Positions 1 through 12,561 of a stretch of 64,000 nt of DNA are shown here, one piece after another. Under the pieces are notes generated by a model, which was given only the letters and a program-made list of their open reading frames with translations, was not told where the DNA came from and did not search any database. The position numbers and the translations under genes are program-made. The stretch spans positions 1,714,350-1,778,349 of the forward strand of contig NC_037647.1 in NCBI RefSeq assembly GCF_003254395.2, read 5' to 3'. This DNA is from Apis mellifera. Lineage: Eukaryota > Arthropoda > Insecta > Hymenoptera > Apidae. Numbering within the stretch: position 1 is the stretch's first letter; the number at the start of each line of letters is the position of its first letter.

Positions 1-783
1 TTATTTGATCGGTGTGTCATTTTGAAAGGGGGATTTTTTATTGGAAATAAAATTTTTAATCATTTTTATAGACTTTGTGCTAAGTTAATTCGTCACGATC
101 GATGAAACAGGTTTCACATCTCTTCGTGCACTTTTTAAATTAAGTTTGGACTCGTTTCGAAAGAAGGATTCAAGTTTTGCAACTAATTTCTACGTCCTGT
201 AACTTGTCCAATAAAGTAGCGCATAGATGACACAAGAATCCGACGATGTTCGCCTTTTGACGCGTTGTAAAAAGACGAAATACCTCGATTTACACGGTTC
301 CCTTTGATCACCGTGGATATGTTTATGGCCGAAGAAAATGTTAAATGAATAAAATGGAGGGGAAACGAAATCTTCTCAACTTTTTCCCCTTTTTCTTCTT
401 TTCGTTTCTTTCTTTTTCGTAACGGGTAGCAAATGAAAGTTAATTAAGTCGAAGACTTATTTTGCTTAAAAAAGATGCTGCAGCAACGTAGCATGAGCCA
501 TGATCGATCTTTCGTTCATGCTCGAACGAACCGGTGCATCCGGTTCTCATGCCCGAGCAGAAGAATATTCTGACAAACGGCGGCGAAATATCGTAAAACC
601 GTCGATCGTTGATAATTAATAGCATCAAGGAACGAAGCGGCCCATTATCAATGGAAAGCAATAAATAATGATTCCCTTTCGCCGACTGTTTATTAGAGGC
701 TACCACTCTTTATTGTCAGTGCCACTTCATTGCACTCGCCGATTCATTCCACCTCTATTGTCTCTCTGATCGTTTCTTTCGTG

Positions 784-850
784 TCCTTTTTCCCTCTCTT
801 TCCTTCCTTCCTTCTTTCTTTCTTTCTTTCCTTTTTTTCTTTTTTCTTTC
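784..850 (+). repeat. pyrimidine tract with TTCC/CTTT repeats
   Basis: An uninterrupted run of 67 pyrimidines on the + strand, including TTCC and CTTT units. It explains the Phe/Ser-rich and Lys/Arg/Glu-rich ORFs seen on the two strands here. Confidence 0.9.
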
Positions 851-2918
851 GACGTCGAACAGACAATAAATTTATTCCACTCGTTACCTTTTCTCGACGA
901 AGTGAAACGAAGATCGATTCCGCGACCAACGAATTCGTACGGCTACGTCAACACGATACTCTTCGAAATATTCTAAAACCAACACAAATTGCGAGTACTT
1001 TTTTATCTTAGATCTAACAACGAGGAGGATTATCGATGAAGTAAGTGAAGAAGAGTATTATCGAAGCAAAATAAAAGTCATCGTCTTTTGGGTTAATTAA
1101 TTTTGAATTAAAATTGAACTTGAATGTCTAGATTCATGAATTTAAAATTTAAAATATTTCTTTTCAGATAAAAAGGATGATAATGAATAATAAAATTCAA
1201 TTGGCAAAAGAATATTCATTATTTTTAACGAAATACAGACGCGCCACGTGACTGTTAATTATATTTATTATTCTTATCCTATTTTCTATTTTGCAATTTC
1301 GAATTATATTTTTTTTTGCTCTCAGAAAAACGACAAAATTTATTTTCGACCGTGAAAAAATCGAATTCTCGAACGACTAATTGCCAATCGTACGAAATCA
1401 TCCTCTCGCAATTCCACTCTTTCCCAGTTCGTTACGAGAAAGAGAGAAGATTTTTCATCTTCGGCGAAAAAACAGTGGCGACAAATTGCTCGCGTGAAAG
1501 CAGCACTTAAACCGGGCCGTAGAATTTAAACGGATTACAGGCACTCCCTTACAGGAAAGTAGGATATACCTTCTCTCGGGTCTGAGGGACTCTCTCTCCT
1601 CGGCGAACCCTCCGATAATCCTCCAGATAAGAAATATCAAGGTACAAAGGCGAGGCAGAGGCAGAGGCTCTGAGGAAATCCAAGATCATATTCCGTCCGT
1701 CAGGAGCCAGCCGGAAGGATTCGTCTCGCGTTTCCCGTCGCGCCTAAGTACTCGCTCATTAAAAATAACGAAGGCGGCGAGCGGGCGGGCCCGATAATTG
1801 AATTTCCAATATCTATTTACCTTTGCAAAGGACCGTGAATCCTCTTCCCTTTTTCTCGTGCGATCGAATCATCCCTCCCTCGATGGCTTATCCTCCTCCG
1901 CGATTCTTCGCCTTCGAGACAGAAAACGAATCAAACGGTACGGTAAGCGAAGACCGAGCCAACTGTAACTCGTCCTCGAGGAAACGTTTCGTGGAAAATG
2001 TAAGGTTTTTCGGCCATACACACACACAAACACATATATATATATATACACATGGAGTATATGGAGGTTTCGAGCGGGCTTCGCGATATTTCGGCCACTT
2101 AATGGAAAGCTGGAGAAGGTGGAAGGGAAGAGGTTCCCCGAAAGGGAAAGGATCTCACATATATTTTTCTTTGTCGAGGTAGGGAGTGGAAAAAGCAAAG
2201 TCGTAGCCGGAACCGCCCCTCGTTTAAGAGGCAAAGAAAGAAAGGAAGGAAGAAAGGAAGAAAGAACTGGGTGAAAAGGGGGAGGATGGGGGATCGGTGG
2301 AGGAAAATAAGGGCGGACTGAGAATTGTGGGAAATAAGTAACGCTATATATATATATATGTACATAGGGGTGGACGTTAAAAAACCTGCGAACGCTGGTC
2401 CCTTCGCCGGTGGAATTTAATTTCGACGTTTTAAGAGGACCCTCCCCTCCCTTTCCTCGTGTCCTCCAACTAACTCGTCTCCCCTCCCCCTCTCTTTGTG
2501 CGCGCCTCTCTATCTCTCCCCCTCGACTGCCGATAGATGAAAGAGGGGTTTATTGACCTGTCCGCGGTAAACTCCGCGAAAACTAGCCCTCCCCCCTTTT
2601 CTTCCTCTTCCTCTCTCTATATACCGTGTTCTCCGTCCTTCTTTCTTTCGACGAGATTCTTGCATAGCCGACGACTCGCGCCGGCCACCAATCAATTAAT
2701 AAAAAGGTAAATTAACTCGTCCCGTCCATTAGCATTCGTTATCGTCAATCGACGGGCTGGCCCGTGTGCGCCTTTTCCGTTTCCCCACCATTCGTGGGGC
2801 CCGCATGCGTGTGTAACCCGAGATCGTTGGGAACAACAGTTCAGCGACTAGGCTCGATTCGTCGGGATTCTTCTCTCGATTCGTGCGTACTTTGTGCGTA
2901 CAATTGGGTATATACATG

Positions 2919-2946
2919 TATGTGTGTGTGTGTCTGTGTCTGTGTG
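2919..2946 (+). repeat. GT microsatellite
   Basis: TG dinucleotides with two CTG interruptions. Nearby dinucleotide runs of the same class are CA/TA at 2023-2052, TA at 2345-2359 and CA at 3620-3637. Confidence 0.9.
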
Positions 2947-5014
2947 CTTGTACGCGAGGAGGACCGCGCGGTATTCAATGGCCAGCCTCTTTCACGAGGG
3001 TGGACGAACGTCACTCTTTGATCCGGGCACAATCGTGCCTCCGGAATCGAAGTCGCCTTTGTGCCAGGTGGTCAATTGCTTCATCCACGTCCGAGGGTGC
3101 ACGTGAAACGTTTCTTCCAGAAATCTGGTACGAAACGATGATCGTTTTTGTTGACTTCCACGGTTCTTTCGAACACTCGCTTGGCCACTCGTTATCAGAG
3201 ATGCGTTCCTTCGAGTTAAAACGAACGATATCGAGATTAATATTAACGAGGATGTCGCAAGACGTTGGATACAAGACGTATGGATCGGGCACGAAAGTTT
3301 TTATCGAAGCATCGCTGAAAATCAATGAAAAGTTTTTAATGTAACTTTGTATAAAGTTGATAAGAAGTTAACTGTTTCTTTATTGAAGTTTCACTTCTGA
3401 AGGATGAAATCAATCGTTGAAGTTTTCGTCGACTCTTTTCAACCTTCTTTCTTCCTTTCTTTAAATATAACTTTGTGATAATGGAAGATAAAGTGAAACT
3501 TCAAATGTGTAAGAAAATATCGTATTAAAATATTCTTTTTTCTTTTTTACAAAAATGCTAAAAATTTAAGGATAATATATATACAATGGATGGAAAATTA
3601 ATAAGTTTGGCCGATTGATACACACACACACACACACGTATATCCCCGTGGGGAGGAATTTAATCCATAAACCACAGGCTTTATCACGCTGAATGTGAGA
3701 ACGCGTCTGGCGAATACTGACTCCACGTGAACCTTCGACGAATATCGGAGGAAAAGGCGTCAAGGGGTGCTTGGAAGGAGGGTGGAAAAAAATCTCAGGA
3801 CACTTTTCTTTCTCCCGAATCGAGCGAGGATCAACTACGAGGAGAAAGAGGGAGAATAGAAAAAAAGGGAAGTCTTTAATCGAAGCCACGTCGAATCGAT
3901 CGGCAAGCCAGTTGTCGAAGGGGGTGGAGAGGGTAAAGTAGCGCCCCGTCGTCGAAGGGAGATCCGGTTACAGATGGCATAAAACGACTGGCAGCTTTGC
4001 ATTAGCTTCGGTAATGGCGTACGTGACCGCGAGCTTAATATCCCGGAACGGTCTCTCACCTTTTCCATCTTTTTCAGAGCCTTCTTTCCCCGTTCCCTCC
4101 TTTTCCTTTCCTCGCATTTTTCGTTCCTCTTCCCGCCATTTATTCCATATCGTCGTGCCGAGAAAAGAGTTGGCTCTCCGTTTATCGTTCCCTCTCTATC
4201 GCAGTATCCCCCTTACGATACATATATGTATGACAAACTGCTTACTTTTATTGTTTTCGCTATATTATAACGCCACGCGTTATCCTTTCCTCTTATACGG
4301 ACTATTTGATGAATATCATGAATATTTGAATAATTGTAAAGTATAATATTCCAAAGTTTATATTAAAAATCTTTTATATTTGGGGAAAGGATAATGGATC
4401 TCGATGATTTTTTACCAGTTGTTAAAGTTATATATCGAATCTTATCAATACTTAATTAAAAAAGTTATTAATTCGAATTTCATTTTTATTGACAACTTTT
4501 CAACAAATAACGACTTCTAAATACAATCTTAATAAAGATAATGACAAAATACAAAAAAAAATCATCAAGATCGCAAGATATATTACGAATAATTCTTCTT
4601 CGATAAATTTAAATTTTCTTCGACAACAAAATACTCATTATCAATACGCGTTACACTAATTCTATAAATATTATCTATAATTATATCAATCTTACTAAAC
4701 AAATTACACTGTTCTCGAAACGAGAATCTTCTTCGATCGTGAAAATACCCACTTATTCCTTCCCAGGTGGCAAAAACAACAAGGCCTGTACGATTCGAAA
4801 TATCCTCGTCACGTAATACGGCCGAAGGACCACGAAATCGAGCCACGATATCCGCCACCAGTGCAGCCAACCGATCCCCAACCCCTGCTGGTGCCACCAT
4901 CAACGTGGCGTCACGATCGCCTCTCCACCCTTCCTCCTCCCTCTCCGCGATGGAACAAGCCGCCTGTCGAACTCCGATCGTTCGAAAGGGGATGGTACAG
5001 GTTGGACAGAAAAA

Positions 5015-5035
5015 GAGAGAGAGAGAGAGAGAGAG
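5015..5035 (+). repeat. GA microsatellite
   Basis: Short perfect GA run. A similar GA run lies at 6539-6567. GA repeats are potential sites for GAGA-type factors, but here they look like ordinary microsatellites. Confidence 0.85.
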
Positions 5036-5959
5036 GGTGGCGGTATCGGACGGCGCGATACGAATTTATATTCGTGTAAAATTAAATCACATAGGCGGTC
5101 TGCGCGGCTGGGCGAGGCCGACCAACCAGGCCGGCCGATGCAACTCATATGCATAAAGAACCGATTGTTTCGTCCTATCTCCTGTTCTGCAACATTAGCG
5201 GGAACCGGGCAATCCGGTTGATTATCTTTTAATTAAATGTTTGCGTTTTATCGGGCGCGCCCGAACTCGAACCAGACCGAGCTTGCAACAACCACCCCTT
5301 CTCTCCCCCTCCTCTATCTTCCCCAACGCGGGGAGAGGGAGAGGGAGCACGTCTCTCTGTATATAGATACCACCTCGAAACAGGCAGCGGAAGCGGCTGG
5401 GATAGCACCAACGACGTGTCACGCGACTAACTCAATTATACTCGATACAGGGTTGAATGTACATACACGCCACTTCTCTCGATTCCTCCTCTCGCCCCCT
5501 CCCTGCGTTTCGCTTGTCCTCCTCCACGGGGGGAATACACGCGTTCCGCCGTCAAGCCGACCTCTTCGATGTATCACGGTCTTAATCACCCCCGCCCTCC
5601 CCTCGAGCTAGAAGGATGAACACAGGTGTGAGAAACAGATATTGACAGTTGTCGAAGAGTATATAGAATAAAATCATTCCTAATTCTGTTAACGTAATTC
5701 AAGCTTGAAATTGAGAAGGGATGAATGAAAAGGATATATTTTTTTTCTTATACATAATTGGTACAATTGTAAAATTTCCCTTATTCTACAATCTCACTCG
5801 TGAATGAGAAAAAGTACATAATAAAATACGTAATAAAATGGCCGTTTCTTCTCGAAAGATGTATCCAACCCGTTGGATTTGCGGAAAGGTGAGGATGAGC
5901 ACGGCCGGTTAAAAAATCCGATCGATTGGGGCGGGTGACGAAAAAAAAGGAAAAAAGTC

Positions 5960-6025
5960 CACGTGGCGACACGTGGGCTGCCCGGCCGTTGTGCGCCTCC
6001 CCCCACCTCCCCCTCCTTCCACGTG
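5960..6025. promoter_or_regulatory. cluster of three CACGTG E-boxes
   Basis: CACGTG occurs at 5960-5965, 5970-5975 and 6020-6025. The first two are ten bases apart, one turn of the helix. CACGTG is bound by bHLH factors such as Myc/Max and CLOCK/CYCLE. The motif match is certain; a regulatory role is an inference, and no gene is seen close by. Confidence 0.35.
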
Positions 6026-7991
6026 TTCTCCGTGTTCGCACACGCGGGTTTCAACCCTGAAACTCGGGGCCGCGAAATTCAATAGCCGGCGGGAATAAAT
6101 TCCGCGATAAACGCGGAACCGTAGAAAGTCTCTCTTGGATCGCGCGCGACAATACTATCTATCTTCCGCGCCAGTCAGATTCCATTCGATCCAGCGAATC
6201 CATTGTCTCGCGATGAACGACCCATAACAGCACCGCGTAATCTGAATCACGTCAGGATTTCGCGCGCCCGCGCGCGGACACACGCACACGCGGACGTGTA
6301 TGGTGCGGATACATAGTGTATCTCAGAATGGTATGACGCGTGGTATGACGAGGCGTTACGTTACGAGGCTTCAATTTCAATAAGTCGACGAATGCGAAGA
6401 AATTTTGAGAATTCCAATTCTCGAGATCTGTTTTATTAGAAGCTTAATTTTTAATACTTGAAAATATTACACTATCTTTGTGAAACGATACTTTGTGAGA
6501 CACCCAGTAGAGATTGGAGAATTCATAGAAGATATTCATAGAGAGAGAGGGAGAGAGAGAGAGAGAGGTGGTCTCCCTCTTTCCTTCCCGATTTTCGTCG
6601 TTCGTGCCGCGATATAGAGCGGCCGTCTCGGTGCACTCGTGCGAGGCTAAGACGCCTCGTAAAGTTCGCAAGAAAGGCATAAAGTTAACCCGGGGATGCC
6701 GTAAACACGTCGTACGAGGATCAGAATTGATACTTTATGCTCGAGCAATAAACGCGCCCTCACCTCAGACCAAAATCCAGGATGACGATCCACGGGCCTC
6801 GATGAAAAAGATCGCCCACGGCCAACTCTTTTCTTTGTCGCCCTTCCACCCTTCCCCCGAGTGGAGAAATCGCCACGGCTTTGATAGTTTTTCGCAAGGG
6901 GTTGAGTCCATTTCTTCAACAGGGTGGTTGAGTTTCTGAATTTTTATAAACGTTTTGAAAGATCGTTTTATATAATCCTCTTAGAATATATCAGATTACA
7001 AGAAATATTGTTACAAGAACGTAGGTAAACTTTTTTTCGTTCCTATTGTTGATCATTCTTCTGATAAATTCTATATCTTGGCTCGATTGATATTCGAGGA
7101 AATTTTCACGTATACATATTTCAATTTAATCGAATTCGGAAATTTAAATAAAATCGCCGACTGGAAATATCGACGATGGTTGCAAAGATATTTCTCTTCC
7201 CCGAGTAATGTAGGAATTTTATGAGGAAATAAAATTCCACTCCTCCAGAAGACAACGCGATTCCCGTTTTAAACGGTTCTTCCGGAACACCTTGTACGCA
7301 CGCGTGGGTATCGAAGCCTCCGCGTCTCCTCGTATCTTCATCTCACGAGCCATCGAGCGCGTCGTCGACTCGTAGAAATTGGATTTGTGCGTACTTACAT
7401 ACGTTGCTCTTCCTTTCGTCGAGTTCCGGGATCCATTCGATACCTCCACGCCGAAAAAGCCAAAAGTTTCTCGTATTAAAACGTCGAATGTATCTCAAAC
7501 AGGAGCGAAAAACTTTCGTCGAAGAGAGAGTAGAAGACACTGCGCAATATATGATCACAAGGCAACACTAGCACAATAAAATCGACGATTCGTAACACAC
7601 CACGAAAACTGTTCCACGCTTTCATTAATATCCACTTCGTAAACGTCTCAAATAATACTTTACAATTATTAAAACGCAATTTCTTAAACTTCTTCTCGAG
7701 AATATTTATCGAGCCACGCAAGCCAATAATTATTTCGTTGGCATCCGACGAACGAAGAAACACGACTTCCTTCGTCCGTGCCACGTGTGCGTTTTCAGCT
7801 CGCTTCGGTCCCCTCCCTTTCCATTGGATTGGAAATATGCGCAGTAATGATTCGATAAATAGTCCACACATATTTCTTCTTCACCGTCCGTGTATCAACA
7901 AGACGTGAAGAAGGTCGGGAAAGGAAACAAACTCGAGTCCAAAAACGAGGCGATCCTATTCCGAGAAAAGTTTGTAATTATCTCGAGAGGA

Positions 7992-8013
7992 GAGTGTTTC
8001 CACAAAAACACTC
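7992..8013. repeat. short inverted repeat
   Basis: GAGTGTTT at 7992-7999 and its complement AAACACTC at 8006-8013 are separated by 6 bases. No run of T or neighbouring gene suggests a role. Confidence 0.5.
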
Positions 8014-8439
8014 GTGGTTTATTATGCTTGTTTATGGACAACGATGCTTCGTAATAACACGGATCATAACAATCGCGAAATTCGTCTTGGCTATGCAGAT
8101 GACAATGGTGTGTAACAATTATTTATAAGGGAGAACAAAGCGGCTACTACCGCGCATGGGGAGGACTATTTTCCCTTGATTTAACGGTGTCGAGGACATG
8201 GGTGTTAAATTAAAATCAGTGTACCCATTGAATACCGGTTCGATATAAGCGGGCCATGCTTTCTTAATCCCTCCTTTGCCGCCACTGTGCGATTCCATCC
8301 CATTCATACGGAAGATTAAAAAGTACGACCTCTCGGTAGTTAGAATACCGTTGGGGGGATGAAAACTCTTCCATTGTGCAGGCTCGCTGCAAAATTCTAC
8401 GGAAATATGAACGAAGACAGCGCAATATACCCTCCTAAA

Positions 8440-8880
8440 TGTATTTTCTATCTAAAATCCAGTTTAATAAGATCCTGACTGAGATGAAGGAACAATTTAT
8501 TCAAAGGCCATTGTCTTTCTTTAAAAAAAAAAAAAAAAAAAGAAGAAGAAAGAAAAACGAGTAATCCGAAAAAAATCTCGCGAAGTAAATTAACTTTCAG
8601 CTTCTGATTCTTTCAAATCTGCTTTAACTAAGATTATTCGTACGCTCATTAGAAGTTTATTGTCCTTTCAAAATCTATCTCGGCTCAGGATCTTGGAAAA
8701 AGGGAAGAGGAAACAAATTTATTCGAGGCCCATTGTTCTCCCAAAAGAATGGGGCAAAAATTTGAATGGAGCAATCTCCGGCGTCTATTTCCAAAATCTA
8801 CTTTTACAAGATGCAACGAAGAAGAGAAATAGAATTCGTTCGAAGTTTATTGTTTTTTAAAATCTATTTCATCCTAATTA
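8440..8880 (+). repeat. degenerate tandem repeat block
   Basis: A phrase close to AAAATCTA, then about GATCTTG, a GGAA-rich purine stretch, and TTTATTC/G followed by CATTGT recurs several times. AAAATCTA is at 8670-8677, 8793-8800 and 8859-8866; TTTATT with a following TTGT or CATTGT is near 8496, 8656, 8718 and 8846. Spacing is irregular (about 62-66 bases or multiples). A run of 19 A lies at 8523-8541. It looks like an old, decayed minisatellite. Confidence 0.55.
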
Positions 8881-10556
8881 TAACAAAAAATTTAACTAAT
8901 ACCTTTTTCCCTTATTAAAACCGATTATTAATTATTTCTTTTAACTTTTAATATCGTTCTATATAATCCATTATTCTCTCTGCATTAAAAATTTTCATTA
9001 AAATCATATATTCGAAAATAGTGATATATATCCTTGTAACATTGACTCTATATTTTCTAACAACTTTAACAAGATCTTAATAAAACAAAAGAAATTAATT
9101 CAGAGATCCAATATTCTCGAGAAAAAAGCGGATAGTCTCATGAAACAAATTTCTACCTTCGAAAGATCCCAAAAAACGCTATTATATAGAAACATAGGGC
9201 CGTTTCAAAGAACGAGCATCGAGGAGCCACAGCATCGCGAGGAGTCGCGGCCTTGATGAATTATTAAACGGGAACCCTTGCTCCTAATGAAGCTATAAAA
9301 CGAGAGGAGAGCGAAGGTAGCCGAGGACAAGAAAGGTTCCAAAGGCTGGACCGTTAAAGCCATCCGAGATCCATCCTATATATCCTTCTCCTTGCGACGG
9401 AGAAGCATCTCACGATGATCGTGGAACGGGAGGAATTATTACAATGACGAATCGTACACCGCGGACTCGAAGAGCGATTCTCGTTTACACGCACGACGAT
9501 CCGTTAATGTCAACCCTTGCCAAAGCGAACAGTTTCCAGCCACGGTCCGGCTAATGACAATGAGTCATCGGTCACTCGGTCGGTTCCGTTCATCCCGCTT
9601 TGCCTCCTCCTCCTCCTCCTCCTCTATATAACCAGGCCTCTGTGTAACATTAGTACTAATTGGTGATTTAATCCTAGCCGGAAGCACGGGAATTATGCAG
9701 CAAATTGCCGCTTTATGTACCATCGAACCCCCCCTTATCGCGATGCTTTTATCCGTAGAATCTTTGCGCGATCATCCTCGTCGATATCCCGATTGTTAAA
9801 TCGCCTCTCCCTCCCTCTTTCCTGTAAGCTACTCGTTGAGATCGAGTGTAGAAGATTTGAGAGAAAGATCGAGAAAAAATTCAAAAAAAAAAAAATATTT
9901 TGGAGAGAAAGAATCAATCTTTAAATTTTTCTTAACTCGATTTATGTTCAACTTTCTCTCGATTATTAAATAAAATCCTTCGTCTACTATTGCTTCAATA
10001 TATAATAAATATATAATACTACACTTTTAAGAATAACATTTCTCTATTTCTATCTGTTCATTCTCTCAATTCGTTAAAAGAAAAAAAGAAAAATTACATT
10101 TTCGCCTTAATTTAATTGATCGGCAATTAATCGATTCGCGGGAAAACGCGATTCCGTTAGACCTCCCGTAACAGACGCGATTCTCAAACATGCAGAAAGT
10201 TTCTCCCATAGCTGGGAAAACGTTGGTCGTTAGCGAGTTCGTTAGGGGGTTACACGTTCGAGAGATTCGACTATTAGCACAGGAACGTGATTTAATAACG
10301 GTGGGCCTCCCCCTCTCCCCACCCCCTCTATTCCCCCTCCCCACCGGTGAAAGGTGACGAAGCACGAAGTAATGCAAATTAAATATTGTCGCGTGATATT
10401 ACCAAGGCAAAAGCGTTTCTAAATTGTAAATGGAAGTTTCCAAGTTTGCCTCGAATTATCATCCCGTGCTAAATGCATCGTTGAGCTTTAACGAACGGAC
10501 GCGTGGAGGAAGAGAGCAAAGGTCCTGCCGGAATTGATTCAGGTTCAGGACCCAGG

Positions 10557-10597
<41 letters not shown>

Positions 10598-12470
10598 CTT
10601 TCCCCTCCAAGCGAGAAAGGACCACCAAGCGGCGTGCACGCGCCTATATAGATCCACGATGAAATACCACGGAGGCGTTAGGACGTTAAATTCGCGTAAT
10701 TTGATTCGGTCAAGTTAACGAACCGTGTCGCTCGCGACATTCGTAGTTCAACTTGACCAAACAAAGGCCCATTAAGTATGCTAATGCTCCGCGTCTGGGA
10801 CGCGGCTCAGCACGGACCCGTTCGGCCTCGATAGAAGTGTGAATTCTGAAAGCAACGATCGCAGAAAGAGGACGCAAGAGAGGATTCAAGTTCAAGATCG
10901 AATCGGGGCCTATCTTCTAACGGGCGACTGGGTACGCGGCTTCTCCCTTCCCCTCCTCCAAGTCGAAGCTGGAGAAAGGCGGGTAAAGAAATACAGGTTT
11001 CCCTGGTAAAATATCCTTCGATCCATAAGTTATCGGCTAGATAACAGCTGTCCAAATTATTCGAAATTGCTGCCTATCGTTGGACAGCGATATATATTTC
11101 CGTCGTGCAAAATAAACGTGAGCGGATTTCTATTTACGACCTCGTGCCACGTTTCTCTCCACCATCGCCTTCCCTCTCCTCCTCCTCCTCCTCCTGCTGT
11201 ATCTTTCCGGTGAACGCTCTCGCGAGGCCATCTCGTTATCGCGGTACCATCGAAATCGTTACGCCAATGGCGGGACGACTTATCTCGCGTTGCAACCGCG
11301 AAACATCCATCAGTGTTCCCCTCCCTCCCCCTCCTCGCGGATCCTGGGTCGCTTGGCGTGGACGCATCGGCTATTAACATGAAAGCAGCGTGTTGTATCG
11401 TGGCATTAATTCATCCTACTATTCATAGTTTGCATAGACGATATCCGGCCGTGATCAGAGAGTTGGCAGGGACTCGTCGACCCGTAGCTCGAACGGAACT
11501 CGGTAGCAACGGAACATCAGCCTCCCCTATCGTCCATCTGCGCGCCTCCTCGCAGCATCCTAGTCCTGGAAGATATAAATCTTTGATTAGCAGGACAGGA
11601 AGATCCAGTAAAACGCGGAGCCTCGGCCATCGCGCCGCGTATCGGTTCGCATCTTCTCTACTCTTCCTCCTCCCCTTCTTCTTCTTCTTCTTCTTTCTTC
11701 GATCTATACTCGATCGTATATGCGCGCTGTATGTACGTATATGTGCACGTATATATTTTCTCTTTGTGAGAGTCCCTCCTCCTCGTATCTATTCCTTCCC
11801 TTCGACCATGATGCGCGCCACGGTCGAGGGCAAGTTGACTCTTTGAAGAGCCGGCACACGAGGATGCTTCCGCTCGACGATAATGCGATTCGACTTTCGC
11901 TCTTTGCCATCGCCTGTGAGAGAGGGGAGAGATTCATTTCACCGTGTACTCACGGATGGCTAACTCTCTCTCTCTCTCTCTTATCGATTTCAAATCATCA
12001 CAACATTAAGCACTCCCAAAAGAAACTTTCTCTATCGTGGGGATGGAATATACGTTAATTTTTCAAGGGTTCTAGGATCCGCCTCCCTTCCCCAAGGCCA
12101 ACCAAGGGTATTTCAATTGTCCGCCATTAGCCGCCGGAATAATTCATCCCCGCTTCTTGGCATCGACGTGACGAGAAATTACGTCGCGGAGGTTGCATAT
12201 CACGAAGGGTGCATGGAATATCAGCGAAAGGAAGAAGACAGAGATGTACGGAAGGAGACGGATAGAGAAGGAAGAGAGAGAGAGAGATGCAAAGTTGAGA
12301 GGGGGAGAGAGGTGAAAAACGATTATCATTCATCTTGCAACGCGGTTAGGAAGAGGGTGGTCGGTCATCCGTTATAGGGACGAGACCTCGCGAGAATCGA
12401 TTCCGCGAGAATTACGGAAGGTAGCTGCATTCTCAGCCAGTGTGAGAAATCGTCAAAGTGGTGAACACAG
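8881..12470. other. intergenic, upstream gene desert, part 2
   Basis: No gene recognised. 9180-9650 and 10130-12470 are mostly GC-richer and 8881-9120 and 9900-10060 are AT-rich. Microsatellites include CCT at 9603-9624, GA at 10556-10593, CTC at 11176-11195, CTT at 11675-11695 and CT at 11964-11981. The 177-codon ORF at 11313-11846 has random-looking composition and runs through the CTT repeat. Confidence 0.6.
10556..10593 (+). repeat. GA microsatellite
   Basis: About 19 GA units with one AA interruption near the start. Confidence 0.9.
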
Positions 12471-12530
12471 TTGGTGTTCCTGAACCGCTTGGCTTCCAGG
12501 CCTCGCGGCCGAGCCGATTAATTCCGTGGA

Positions 12531-12561
12531 ACTTGTTACATCGTTAAGCAGCGTAACAAGT
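12531..12561. repeat. 9-bp stem inverted repeat
   Basis: ACTTGTTAC (12531-12539) and GTAACAAGT (12553-12561) form a perfect 9-bp stem with a 13-base loop. It sits in a GC-mixed stretch with no nearby ORF. The stem is too short for a microRNA precursor. Confidence 0.6.

Larger units (their letters stand above)
1..8430. other. intergenic, upstream gene desert, part 1
   Basis: No gene recognised. Base composition alternates between GC-rich blocks (about 1650-3150, 4740-5620, 5870-6340, 6560-6920) and AT-rich blocks. It holds several microsatellites (listed separately), a cluster of CACGTG E-boxes near 5.96-6.03 kb, an alternating CG/CA run at 6261-6297 and a small hairpin at 7992-8013. ORFs up to 153 codons here overlap each other in several frames, include dinucleotide repeats, and lack protein-like composition. 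Confidence 0.6.

Noticed and set aside
2883..3344. 153-codon + ORF
   Set aside because: It starts inside a GT microsatellite (Cys/Val/Leu-rich) and has no family match.
11313..11846. 177-codon + ORF
   Set aside because: It runs through the CTT repeat and shows no protein-like pattern.
12531..12561. Possible microRNA precursor
   Set aside because: Only a 9-bp stem with a 13-base loop, with few further paired bases; too short for a pre-miRNA.
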